From positions 2,294,001 through 2,358,000 of the forward strand of contig NZ_CP122458.1 in the NCBI RefSeq assembly GCF_032598905.1: a DNA stretch of 64,000 nt. Reading direction: 5' to 3'. Both the position numbers and the translations under genes were made by a program. Each line of letters opens with the position of its first letter. Within the stretch, counting starts at the first letter, position 1. Shown here piece after piece: positions 50,253 to 58,367 of the stretch. Source of the DNA: Streptomyces sp. 11x1. GTDB lineage: Bacteria > Actinomycetota > Actinomycetes > Streptomycetales > Streptomycetaceae. The notes beneath the pieces are model-generated. The model was given only the letters and a program-made list of their open reading frames with translations. It did no database searches and had not been told where the DNA came from.

Positions 50253-50814
50253 CTCAACTTCGCGTCGTGATCAGGGAGTTCGGACGGGATCGGGACAACT
50301 GGAGCCACGTGTGAGTAGGTTCTCACACCGGACTTCCGTATCGTTCCGTTGAAGTCTAAATTTTGATCAAAGCATGGCCGACCATCGACCCCTGGTCGCT
50401 TTCCGGCCCTCGTGGTGTGAATGTTCCTGGAGTGCGTCGTGCCCACGGTGTGCGACCTCGCCTCTTTCGCGCCCGACTCCGCTCGTCCGGGCGGTCGTTG
50501 ACACGAGGCAACGCACCGCCTGATGGCGAGAATCATGCGTTCGCCACAGCCGGGAACGACGCCAGGAACGGCCGAATCCGCAGGTGACCCCCCTCCCGGC
50601 AGCCCCTCTTTCACAGCTGGCGCGACGTCGTGACGGAGGTGTGAAGAACTGCACCGGCGCCGCCTTGCGCGGAGACGGTAGAAAGGCGTCGCGGACCCTT
50701 GCCGCGCTGACGGCACCTCAGGTGGCAGGCCTCCCCTGAGGGTCTAGGACCGCTGGTCAGATAGTTGACGTTCTTCGCTACTCTGTCGCGTACTGGCTGA
50801 TCGAGAGGACTCCG
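50253..50814. other. 562-bp regulatory interval upstream of conservon 2
   Basis: No gene is recognisable. It contains the palindrome TTTGATCAAA at 50362-50371 in an AT-rich pocket and TTGACG at 50765-50770 about 45 bases before the cvnA ATG, a possible -35 box without a clear -10. These should hold the conservon 2 promoter. Confidence 0.4.
50362..50371. promoter_or_regulatory. Perfect palindrome TTTGATCAAA
   Basis: A 10-bp perfect palindrome in the interval between the AraC and conservon 2 cvnA genes, matching the core TTGATCAA at 49205-49212. The pair flanks the AraC gene. Confidence 0.45.
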
Positions 50815-52614
50815 ATGCCTGAACCCCCACCCTTCGCAACGACCCCGGATCACGGTCGGCGGGACACCACCACTCCCCCGTCCCGTCACCGGCACGGAAA
50901 GCCCGGGGTGTCGGATTCCGCGAACTCCTCCGCAGCACAGTCCCGACTGACACGGCTCGCCGTTCTTCCGGCCGCATTCATGGCCGGAATATCCACCGCC
51001 GTCACGGGCACGGTCCTGCGGCTCCAGGACGGTACGGCCGACGCCGCCACCTGGGGAGTGCTGGCGGGCGGTGCGGTCCTGGGCTGCGGCTGTCTGGCCG
51101 GAGCCGTGCTGTCGGCCAGGAAGCGGGCGAGGTCGGACGCACGGCGCGCCGAGTCGCTGCGCCAGGCCATCACCAACGGCAACTGGGCGCTCGACGAGGA
51201 CCTGACCCGCCTCAAGCGCGGCGAACAGCTGCTCTCGCGCGGCTTCGCCTACCAGGCCCCACGTGGCGAGGACCCGTACCAGAAGCTGGAGTACGACGTC
51301 ACCGAGGCCCAGCACCGGGCCCGGGAGGCCCTCGTCTGGGCGGCGAGCTACTTCCAGGCGGCCTCCGACGACAACAGCGACAAGGTCGAGGTCTTCGTCA
51401 ACCTGGCCCGCAGGCTCCAGTCGCTGGTGCACCGCACCATCCGTGAACTGGACGACCTGGAGAACCAGGTCGAGGACCCGGACCTGCTCCGCCGGATCTT
51501 CGGCATCGACCACCTGGCCACCCGAATACGCCGGCACGCCGAGAACCTCGCGGTGCTCGGCGGGGCGGTCTCCCGGCGCCAGTGGACGAACCCGGTGACC
51601 CTGACCGAGGTGCTGCGCTCCTCCATCGCCGAGGTCGAGCAGTACTCCCGCGTCAAACTGGTGCCGCCCATCGAGGGCACGCTGCGCGGCCACGCGGTCG
51701 CCGACGTCATCCACCTGCTGGCCGAGCTGGTCGAGAACGCCACGATGTTCTCCCACCCCGACACCCAGATCCTCCTGCGCTCCCGCCGGGTGACCGCCGG
51801 CATCGCCATCGAGGTGGAGGACCGCGGCCTGGGCATACCCCAGGAGGACCAGGACCGGATCAACACCCTGCTCGCCGACCCGGCCCGCATCGACGTCGCC
51901 AAGCTGCTCGCCGACGGCCGGATCGGTCTGTTCGTGGTCTCCTCGCTGGCCCGTCGGCACGGCATCGCGGTCCAGCTGCAGGGCAACATCTACGGCGGTG
52001 TGCAGGCGATCCTGGTGCTCCCGCAGGGGCTGCTGGGCGACGAGGAGGGGCAGGCACCCGTGCAGGCCCCGGTCCAGGCACGGCCGCCCGCCGCCCCCCG
52101 GCCGGCTCAGACGCCCCCGCCCGCCTGGCAGCCCTCACCACCGCACGCGGCTCCTCCGGCCGCCGCACCGTCGCACGCGCACGCGGCTCCCCCGGCCCAC
52201 ACCGCCTCCCAGGCCGGTCCCCCGCCGGGCATGCCGCAGCGGTCGGCCGCGCCCGCGCCGCCCCCGGCGGCCGCCCGGCACGAGCGGGCCCAGCCCGTCT
52301 CCGACGTACGGTCGGAGTACCGCCCCTCCGGGTACGACCGCCCGGCGGCCGCACCGCGCGGATCCGGCGGGTCCGGCAGGCCGAACCTGCCCAAGCGGCG
52401 TGCGATGGAGCACCTGGCGCCCGAACTCCGCCAGGGCCCCCTGCCACGTCCCGACACCACCGAGCAGGAGCTGAACTTCAGCCCCGGCCTCCTGGCCGGA
52501 ATCAATCGAGGCTTCGGTCTCGCCGGCGCGACCTCCGACGCGATCCCCGTCGACGACGCGCGCTGGGCCTCGCCCCAACCGCAAGGAGAAGAACCCCACC
52601 ATGGTGAGCGATAG
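50815..52614 (+). CDS. cvnA: Conservon 2 sensor histidine-kinase-like protein CvnA
   Basis: A 599-residue membrane sensor. Two membrane segments lie at about residues 48-67 and 80-101 with a very short outside loop, so sensing is probably within or near the membrane. The HATPase domain has ELVENATMFSHP (about 304), EDRGLGIPQ and GLFVVSSLARRHG. A Pro/Ala-rich tail of ~150 residues (412-540) follows, then PNLPKRRAMEHLAPEL. ATG 50815 has GAGAGGA upstream. The cvnB ATG overlaps its end by 14 bases. Confidence 0.92.
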   Translation: MPEPPPFATTPDHGRRDTTTPPSRHRHGKPGVSDSANSSAAQSRLTRLAVLPAAFMAGISTAVTGTVLRLQDGTADAATWGVLAGGAVLGCGCLAGAVLSARKRARSDARRAESLRQAITNGNWALDEDLTRLKRGEQLLSRGFAYQAPRGEDPYQKLEYDVTEAQHRAREALVWAASYFQAASDDNSDKVEVFVNLARRLQSLVHRTIRELDDLENQVEDPDLLRRIFGIDHLATRIRRHAENLAVLGGAVSRRQWTNPVTLTEVLRSSIAEVEQYSRVKLVPPIEGTLRGHAVADVIHLLAELVENATMFSHPDTQILLRSRRVTAGIAIEVEDRGLGIPQEDQDRINTLLADPARIDVAKLLADGRIGLFVVSSLARRHGIAVQLQGNIYGGVQAILVLPQGLLGDEEGQAPVQAPVQARPPAAPRPAQTPPPAWQPSPPHAAPPAAAPSHAHAAPPAHTASQAGPPPGMPQRSAAPAPPPAAARHERAQPVSDVRSEYRPSGYDRPAAAPRGSGGSGRPNLPKRRAMEHLAPELRQGPLPRPDTTEQELNFSPGLLAGINRGFGLAGATSDAIPVDDARWASPQPQGEEPHHGER

Positions 52615-53038
52615 CCACCCCACCGGGCAGAACATCGACTGGCTGCTGGACAACCTCAAGAAGACCGTTCCCGGTACCCGGCAGGTCCTGTTGCTCTCGT
52701 CCGACGGCTTGAGCAAGGCACATGTGGATCTGAGCACCGACGACGCCGACCGGCTGGCCGCGATAGCCTCCGGGCTCAACTCCCTGGGCCGTTCCTTCGG
52801 TCACGACAGGGTGCTGGGCAACGGCGGCACCGTGCGCCAGGTCATCGTGGAGCTGCACAACGGCATCCTCATCGTGGCCTCCGCGGGCCACGGCGCCGTG
52901 CTGGCGGTCACCGCGGACGCGTCGACGCACACCGAGACGCTCGGCTACGAGATGGGCATGCTCATCCGGGCCGTGCAGCCGTTCCTGGCCACGCCTGCCC
53001 GCCGCTCGACCATCGCGCCGTCCGGCGCGGGGATGTGA
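52601..53038 (+). CDS. cvnB: Conservon 2 roadblock/LC7 protein CvnB
   Basis: A 145-residue roadblock/LC7 protein starting MVSDSHPTGQNIDWLLDNL, with GTRQVLLLSSDGLSKAHVD, LNSLGRSFG and VIVELHNGILIVASAG segments. It overlaps cvnA by 14 bases and has AAGGAG 12 bases before its ATG. Probable regulator of CvnD nucleotide state. Confidence 0.92.
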   Translation: MVSDSHPTGQNIDWLLDNLKKTVPGTRQVLLLSSDGLSKAHVDLSTDDADRLAAIASGLNSLGRSFGHDRVLGNGGTVRQVIVELHNGILIVASAGHGAVLAVTADASTHTETLGYEMGMLIRAVQPFLATPARRSTIAPSGAGM

Positions 53039-53042
53039 CGCG

Positions 53043-53411
53043 ATGACGGACGAGCTGTTCCTGGACGAGGAGGCCGGACGCTTAGTCCGGCCGTTCACCG
53101 TCAGCAACGGGCGCACTCGACCCTCGACATCCTTCGACCTGCTCACTCTGGTGATGGCCACCGGTGTCCGGCCGCTCGCAGACCTCGGCCCCGATCACGA
53201 CATGGTGCTCGGGCTGTGCGTCAGGCCAGTGCCGGTGGTCGAGGTGGCCGCGCGGATGAACCTGCCGATCGCGGTCACCAAAGTCCTGTTGTCCGACCTG
53301 GTGCAGCACGAGGCGCTCACCGCACGGGCGCCCCGTGCCGTAGAGGCGGCCTCCGCCGCCAACCGAGAAGTTCTGGAGGCGGTGCTTGATGGCCTACGCG
53401 CACGACTCTGA
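53043..53411 (+). CDS. cvnC: Conservon 2 DUF742 protein CvnC, with a TTA codon
   Basis: A 122-residue DUF742 protein (MTDELFLDEEAGRLVRPFTV... ending EAVLDGLRARL). Codon 14 is TTA (53082-53084), so its translation, and that of genes coupled to it, should depend on bldA tRNA. It follows cvnB by four bases and overlaps cvnD by 23 bases. Length and ending match CvnC of conservon 1. Confidence 0.92.
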   Translation: MTDELFLDEEAGRLVRPFTVSNGRTRPSTSFDLLTLVMATGVRPLADLGPDHDMVLGLCVRPVPVVEVAARMNLPIAVTKVLLSDLVQHEALTARAPRAVEAASAANREVLEAVLDGLRARL

Positions 53412-53991
53412 CCCGTTCCCGACCGCCCTGAAGATCCTCGTGGCGGGCGGATTCGGGGTGGGCAAAACGACCTTCGTGGGGGCGGTCAGCGAGATCGCGC
53501 CGCTGAGCACCGAGGAGGTCATCACCACGGCCAGCGCCGGCACGGACAGCCTCGCCGGGATCGAGGAGAAGTCCACCACCACGGTGGCCCTCGACTTCGG
53601 CCGGATCACCCTCGGCTCGGACCATGTCCTGTACCTGTTCGGCACGCCGGGGCAGGAACGCTTCTGGTTCATGTGGGACGAGCTCTCCGACGGGGCGCTG
53701 GGCGCGGTGGTGCTCGCCGACACCCGTCGGCTCGACGCGTGCTTCCCCGCGGTGGACTTCTTCGAGGTGCGCGGCATCCCGTTCGTCGTGGGGGTGAACG
53801 AGTTCGACGGCGCCTACCAGTACTCCGTCGAGGAGGTCCGGGACGCCATCGGCCTGAAGTCCCATGCACCGATCGTGTTCTGCGACGCCCGGCACTGCAG
53901 CTCCGGTACGGGCGTGCTCGTCGAACTCGTGCAGCATCTGCTCGCCATGACCCCACCCGTGGCTTCGCACCAGCCGCCCGCGCTGCGTTGA
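53389..53991 (+). CDS. cvnD: Conservon 2 small GTPase CvnD
   Basis: A 200-residue GTPase, the same length as CvnD of conservons 1 and 3. P-loop GGFGVGKTTF, DFGRITL, FGTPGQER and VNEFDG are all present. ATG 53389 has GGAGG upstream and overlaps cvnC by 23 bases. It is more similar by eye to CvnD of conservon 3 (FWFMWDEL, DACFPAVDFFE) than to that of conservon 1. Confidence 0.93.
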   Translation: MAYAHDSDPFPTALKILVAGGFGVGKTTFVGAVSEIAPLSTEEVITTASAGTDSLAGIEEKSTTTVALDFGRITLGSDHVLYLFGTPGQERFWFMWDELSDGALGAVVLADTRRLDACFPAVDFFEVRGIPFVVGVNEFDGAYQYSVEEVRDAIGLKSHAPIVFCDARHCSSGTGVLVELVQHLLAMTPPVASHQPPALR

Positions 53992-54028
53992 CACCCGCTC
54001 AACTCGGCCGATCTCGAACGGAGTTCTG

Positions 54029-54613
54029 ATGAACAGCCCCTATTCCGCCTATGAGCCACCGCTCGACCGCCTGCTCCTCACCCCCGAGGATCCGGGGGCG
54101 CCGCAGCGTGCCGCGAGGCTCGCCCAGCTGGGGCTCGCCGACACCCCCCGGGCCGAGTTCGACGCGTTCGCGCGCCGGCTGGCCCTGGAGCTGGACGCAC
54201 CGTACGCGATGGTCAACTTCGTCGACGACCGGCGTCAGTTCTTCGCCGGGCTCTACACGCCGGACGCCGGCCCCGTGAACATCGCGCAGGGGCAGGCGGC
54301 CGAGACCTCGATGAGCCGGGAGATGCGCCTGGACCACGGTTTCTGCCCGCACACCGTCAAGCGGACGGCGGCCCTGGTGCTCGACGACGTCTGCGACTAC
54401 CCGCGGTTCGCGGGCAACCCGGTCGTCGACGAGATCGGCATCCGCTCCTACATGGGGGCGCCGCTGGTCGACACGCTGGGCGGCATGAACCTCGGCACGA
54501 TCTGCGTCGTCGACACCGACTCCCGTACGTGGGGACGGCAGCGACTGGAGATCATCAAGCACATGGCCCAGGAGATGTCCGACCGGATCCAGGCCATCGC
54601 CGGCGGCCACTGA
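54029..54613 (+). CDS. GAF-domain protein, conservon 2 accessory
   Basis: A 194-residue cytoplasmic protein with one GAF domain (about residues 50-185). FCPHTVKRTAALVLDDVCD and YMGAPLVDTLGGMNLGTIC are typical. GAF domains bind small ligands or haem. It starts 37 bases after cvnD and should belong to the same operon, a sensory input or output for the conservon. No output domain is fused. An accessory gene after cvnD is common in conservons. Confidence 0.88.
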   Translation: MNSPYSAYEPPLDRLLLTPEDPGAPQRAARLAQLGLADTPRAEFDAFARRLALELDAPYAMVNFVDDRRQFFAGLYTPDAGPVNIAQGQAAETSMSREMRLDHGFCPHTVKRTAALVLDDVCDYPRFAGNPVVDEIGIRSYMGAPLVDTLGGMNLGTICVVDTDSRTWGRQRLEIIKHMAQEMSDRIQAIAGGH

Positions 54614-54689
54614 GGCCGATCCGGCGCCGCCGGTCCGTCCCGGTCGAGGAGAGACGGGCCGGGGGGTTCCGGCCCCCGGGAGACGAAAG

Positions 54690-54715
54690 CCGCGGACACG
54701 TCGTCGTGTCCGCGG
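54690..54715. terminator. Terminator after conservon 2
   Basis: CCGCGGACACG (54690-54700) pairs perfectly with CGTGTCCGCGG (54705-54715) around TCGT, followed by TTCTCTGCGTTT. It ends the conservon 2 operon. Confidence 0.8.
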
Positions 54716-54771
54716 TTCTCTGCGTTTCCGCACGCCGGGTGTGACCGCCGTCACGACCTGCGGGTCGGTGG

Positions 54772-54830
54772 AGCTTCTCGCGCGGTTCCCCGCGCCCCTT
54801 GCGGGGCGCGGTGCCGCGCCCGGACCCGCG
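54772..54830 (-). repeat. Dispersed GC-rich intergenic repeat, copy 6
   Basis: GAGCTTCTCGCGCGGTTCCC followed by CGCGCCCCTTGCGGGGCGCG contains the repeat core and a hairpin. It lies between conservon 2 and the convergent acyl-CoA dehydrogenase gene. Confidence 0.65.
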
Positions 54831-54850
54831 GAAATCGTTTCGGCCGGTTC

Positions 54851-56086
54851 TCAGACCAGTTCTCCGACCGGGACCGGTTCCTGTTGCCGCTCATCGGCCT
54901 GTGGCGTACGGACCAGCTCGGCGAGCCGTTCGGACCACTCGCCCTTGTTCTCGCCGAGCGCGAACTCGCCCAGCCGCAGGCCCTGGATCTCGGAGGTGCC
55001 GGCGGGCGCGTAGATGTGGAAGGCGTCGCGCAGATAGCGCTCCAACGGGCGGTCGGTGAACAGGCCGCACGCGGCGTGCATCTTGACGGACTCCTGGGCC
55101 GACTCGATGGACGCCTCGACGTTGTAGAGCTTCGCGGACATCAACTCGACGTCGCAGGGCCGCCCGTTGTCCAGCAGGTGCGCGGCGAGATAGGCGCTCT
55201 GCCGGGCGAGAGTGAGGCGTTGCAGCATCCGCCCCAGCTCGATCTTGATGTTGGGCAGGTGCCCGAGCGGCTTGCCGTAGCGCTGGGTCTCCCCGCAGTA
55301 CCGCGCGGTCTCCTCGAACACCGCCTGGTGGATGCCCAGGGACACCGCGGTCAGGTTGAGGCGGCCGTAGAGCACCGACGAGGAGTAGGCGACGGCCAGC
55401 CCCTCGCCCTCCTCGCCGAGCCGGTTGGCGGCCGGTACCCGGCAGTTGTCGAAGATGAGCTCCCCGAAGCTGAACCCGTGCAGGCCCATGGAGGGCACCT
55501 GGGGCGCCAGGGAGAAGCCGGGACGGTCGGACTCCACCAGGAAGGCCGTCATGCCCTTCGAGCCCGGTCCGGTGCGCACCACGACCCCGTGCACGTCGCC
55601 CACATGGCTGTTGCCGACGAAGACCTTGCGGCCGTTGAGGATGTAGTCGTCGCCGTCCCGTACCGCGCTGCTCTCCATGCCGGCCACGTGGCCCCCCGAC
55701 CCCGGCTCGGTGACGGCGATGGTGGGCAGCACCTCTCCCGCGGCGATCTTCGGCAGCCAGTGCCGCTTCTGGCTGTCGTCGCCGAAGTGGATGATCTTGG
55801 CGACGCCCAACTGGGAGGCCTGGACCATGGCCCCCATCGCGCCGCTCACCCGGGACAGTTCCTCGATGATGATGGTCTTGGCGAGGTGGCCCGCGCCCAT
55901 GCCGCCGTGAACGGGGTCGATCGTGGCACCGATCCAGCCCTGTTGGGCGATCAGACGGGAGAGCCCCACCAGCGCGGTGCGGGATGCCTCCATCTCGGGT
56001 ATCAGGGGGCGTACCACCCGCTCGGCGAACTCGCGTACGCGATGCCGCAGATCTTCGTGATCCTGGGTTGTGAAGACGTGTTCCAC
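54851..56086 (-). CDS. Acyl-CoA dehydrogenase family protein
   Basis: A 411-residue flavoprotein. The family layout is clear: an alpha-helical N-domain, a middle beta domain with AVTEPGSGGHVAGM, and a C-domain with the FAD contact YGRLNLTAVSLGI and QRYGKPLG. The C-terminal signature reads FHIYAPAGTSEIQGLR. In typical acyl-CoA dehydrogenases the YEG(T/S)xEIQ segment carries the catalytic Glu; here that position is not Glu. Substrate or reaction may therefore differ, such as secondary-metabolite tailoring. GTG 56086 has AAGGG upstream and is preferred to the longer frame from 56317. It converges on conservon 2. Confidence 0.86.
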   Translation of the reverse strand: MEHVFTTQDHEDLRHRVREFAERVVRPLIPEMEASRTALVGLSRLIAQQGWIGATIDPVHGGMGAGHLAKTIIIEELSRVSGAMGAMVQASQLGVAKIIHFGDDSQKRHWLPKIAAGEVLPTIAVTEPGSGGHVAGMESSAVRDGDDYILNGRKVFVGNSHVGDVHGVVVRTGPGSKGMTAFLVESDRPGFSLAPQVPSMGLHGFSFGELIFDNCRVPAANRLGEEGEGLAVAYSSSVLYGRLNLTAVSLGIHQAVFEETARYCGETQRYGKPLGHLPNIKIELGRMLQRLTLARQSAYLAAHLLDNGRPCDVELMSAKLYNVEASIESAQESVKMHAACGLFTDRPLERYLRDAFHIYAPAGTSEIQGLRLGEFALGENKGEWSERLAELVRTPQADERQQEPVPVGELV

Positions 56087-56905
56087 GCCAAGCCCTTCTA
56101 GGCGTTTACCCGCGCCCGGGGGAGACGCGGTGGCTGTGCGCCGATCATGGTTCGGTTGCGAGTCTGACCGACTGGAACATGGTCTACAAATCAACCTCTT
56201 ACGCCAAGATCGTTTAGGGGGTTTGGCCGAAACATTGACAGTTGAATTATGAGCCCAAATGTGAGATACGAGTACAGCGATGTCCACATTTTGATACTTT
56301 CCGAGCCGAACTTGCACGACTGCCTCAACTCGGGACCAGGCGACGGCAGACCTGGCGACCAGCCAAACCCCTTACAGCGCAAGGCGTGTTCGCACTGTGC
56401 ACCGCCAAATACCAAACCGCGGCGCCCCGCGTGGGGGTTTGAGCAGGTCATCATAGATTTCAAGCCACCCCCCGGGAGGGTGGTTGTGGCCACGAAGTGC
56501 CGATCCTGCGGGGCTGTCGTGTCGACAAGTCCGCTTTCCCCGAGCCCTCCGGAACCTTCTGCTCCGCCGTTCCGTCCCCGGCACCCTCCGGCCGTCTCGG
56601 GGCCCGCGCCAAGTGCGCCCGCCCCGCGACGAGTTACGGTCGGGCCGTCGAGCGGGCCCGGGACCGGACAAGTGCTGACGACGGGCCCCGGGTCCTGATA
56701 CCGTTCCGTCGCCCGCCGACTTCCGCCGACGGTGTGTCAAGCCGGGCACAGAGGATGCCGGGCGGCTCGCGGGCGCACCCCCACCGCCGTCGGACGTTCA
56801 CTGTCGTACGAGGAATCAGATGCCAGGCACCCTCCCCCGCGCTCGCACCGAGTCGCGCGGCGGGACCCCCACCGGCACCACACGCGCTGCGAACCGGCGG
56901 CCCCG
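56087..56905. other. 819-bp interval, AT-rich in part, with no recognised gene
   Basis: From 56210 to 56470 base composition is clearly lower in G+C than the surroundings. A TTGACA at 56234-56239 is a consensus -35 box, but no good -10 follows at normal spacing. CCACCC and GGGTGG (near 56464-56482) form a hairpin like a terminator. Frames from 56249 (MSPNVRYEYSDVHILIL...) are not similar to anything I know. It may hold the promoter of conservon 3 and a lost 5' part of its cvnA. Confidence 0.4.
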
Positions 56906-57202
56906 ATGAGCGGTGACACGCCCCGCGGCGGGACCGGCGCCGCGCCCCTCCCGCAGGGCCTGCCCCGGCGGGCCCGGAACGCCCCGCCCGCGCCACGGCC
57001 CAACGAGAACGCACCCGAGGTCCCCTCCGCAGCCGACGGCGACGACGCCGAGGACACGCTCAGCCCCGAGGACCTGGCCCGCGTCATGGTGGCGATCCAG
57101 CGGGGCTCGACGCGGGCCCGCCTCGCCGAACCGCGCGACGACCACGGCATCCACAGCACCGACGGCCGACCGGCACCCCGACCAGGTCCCGAGGCCTCCT
57201 GA
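56906..57202 (+). CDS. CvnA-tail-like peptide of the reduced conservon 3
   Basis: A 98-codon frame from ATG 56906. PLPQGLPRRARNAP followed by an acidic stretch and LSPEDLARVMVAIQRGSTRARL resembles the extreme C-terminus of CvnA-type kinases (GLPRRVRQ ... MSxFQRG). No transmembrane or HATPase domain is present. It is either a relic of a deleted cvnA or a separate small protein kept for interaction with CvnB. CvnB follows at 74 bases. Confidence 0.55.
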   Translation: MSGDTPRGGTGAAPLPQGLPRRARNAPPAPRPNENAPEVPSAADGDDAEDTLSPEDLARVMVAIQRGSTRARLAEPRDDHGIHSTDGRPAPRPGPEAS

Positions 57203-57275
57203 CGGGCGCTGCCCCGGCGCCCCGACGACCCGGCGCCGCCCCTGGCGCCGACCGACCGTGAGGAACACGCACGAC

Positions 57276-57704
57276 ATGACTGAGCAGGAACGACCCGGTC
57301 CCCAACTGGACTGGCTGCTGGACGGACTCGTGGAACGCATACCCGAGATCCACTGTGCCATCGTGCTCTCCGGGGACGGCCTTCTCATCGGCAAGTCGAA
57401 GGACATCCGGTTCGACGACGCGGAGCACCTGTCGGCCGTCGGCTCGGGCATGCACAGTCTCGCCAGGGGCGTGGCCCGTCACTTCCAGGGCGGCGAGGTC
57501 CAGCAGACCGTCATCCAGATGGAGCGGGCGTTCCTCTTCGTCACCGCCGCGGGGCGGGGCGCGCGGCTCGCCGCGATCGCCTCGGAGGAGGTGGACGTCG
57601 GCATGATGGCATTCGAGATGGGCACCTTGGTCAAACAGGTCGGCAAATACCTGAGCGCGGCGCCCCGTTCGGAAACCCCCTCCGCTTACGTGCAGGACGC
57701 GTGA
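57276..57704 (+). CDS. cvnB: Conservon 3 roadblock/LC7 protein CvnB
   Basis: A 142-residue roadblock protein: QLDWLLDGLVERIPEIHC, then LSGDGLLIGKSKDIRFDDAEHLSAVGSGMHSLARG is cut to stay short, and QTVIQMERAFLFVTAAG. GAGGAA lies 10 bases before ATG 57276. It follows the kinase-tail-like peptide and precedes cvnD without an intervening cvnC. Confidence 0.9.
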   Translation: MTEQERPGPQLDWLLDGLVERIPEIHCAIVLSGDGLLIGKSKDIRFDDAEHLSAVGSGMHSLARGVARHFQGGEVQQTVIQMERAFLFVTAAGRGARLAAIASEEVDVGMMAFEMGTLVKQVGKYLSAAPRSETPSAYVQDA

Positions 57705-57748
57705 ACCGCGCGAGCGGCCGGGCCTGGAACTCGTCGAAAGGGTGATGG

Positions 57749-58351
57749 ATGGTGTCCGTCAGCTCCGGGCCGGTCGTACCCACCGCCCTGAAGATCCTCA
57801 TCGCGGGCGGTTTCGGCGTCGGCAAGACCACGATGGTCGGCTCGGTGAGCGAGGTGACCCCGCTGGCGACCGAGGAGCACATCACCGCGGCGGGCAGACG
57901 CGTGGACGACATGAGGGGCGTCGAGAAGAAGGTCTCGACCACCGTCGCCCTGGACTTCGGCCGCATCACGTTCTCCCCCGAGCTGGTGCTGTATCTCTTC
58001 GGCACGCCGGGACAGGACCGCTTCTGGTTCATGTGGGACGACCTGTGCAGCGGTGCCCTCGGGGCCGTCGTCCTCGCCGACACCCGTAAGCTCGACGCCT
58101 GTTTCCCCGCGGTCGACTTCTTCGAGTCCCGCGACATCCCCTTCGCGGTCGGCGTCAACTGCTTCGACGGGAAGCGTGAGGTGGACGTCGAACAGGTCCG
58201 CCGGGCACTCGACCTGTCGCCCGAGGTCCCGGTCCTGCTCTGCGACGTACGGCAGCGCCACTCCAGCAAGGAACTCCTGCTGGCGGTGCTCGGCGCGGCC
58301 CGCCGCAGGATGGAGGCCCGCCTGGTGGCGGCGGGGCTCCGCCCGGGCTGA
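57749..58351 (+). CDS. cvnD: Conservon 3 small GTPase CvnD
   Basis: A 200-residue GTPase with P-loop GGFGVGKTTM, DFGRITF, FGTPGQDR and VNCFDG (the usual N-x-x-D is kept as NCFD). It starts 45 bases after cvnB. The intact frame and normal codon use suggest it is expressed even though the conservon lacks cvnC and a full cvnA. It converges on the pfkB pseudogene. Confidence 0.9.
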   Translation: MVSVSSGPVVPTALKILIAGGFGVGKTTMVGSVSEVTPLATEEHITAAGRRVDDMRGVEKKVSTTVALDFGRITFSPELVLYLFGTPGQDRFWFMWDDLCSGALGAVVLADTRKLDACFPAVDFFESRDIPFAVGVNCFDGKREVDVEQVRRALDLSPEVPVLLCDVRQRHSSKELLLAVLGAARRRMEARLVAAGLRPG

Positions 58352-58367
58352 ACCCCCGCACGGCGGG

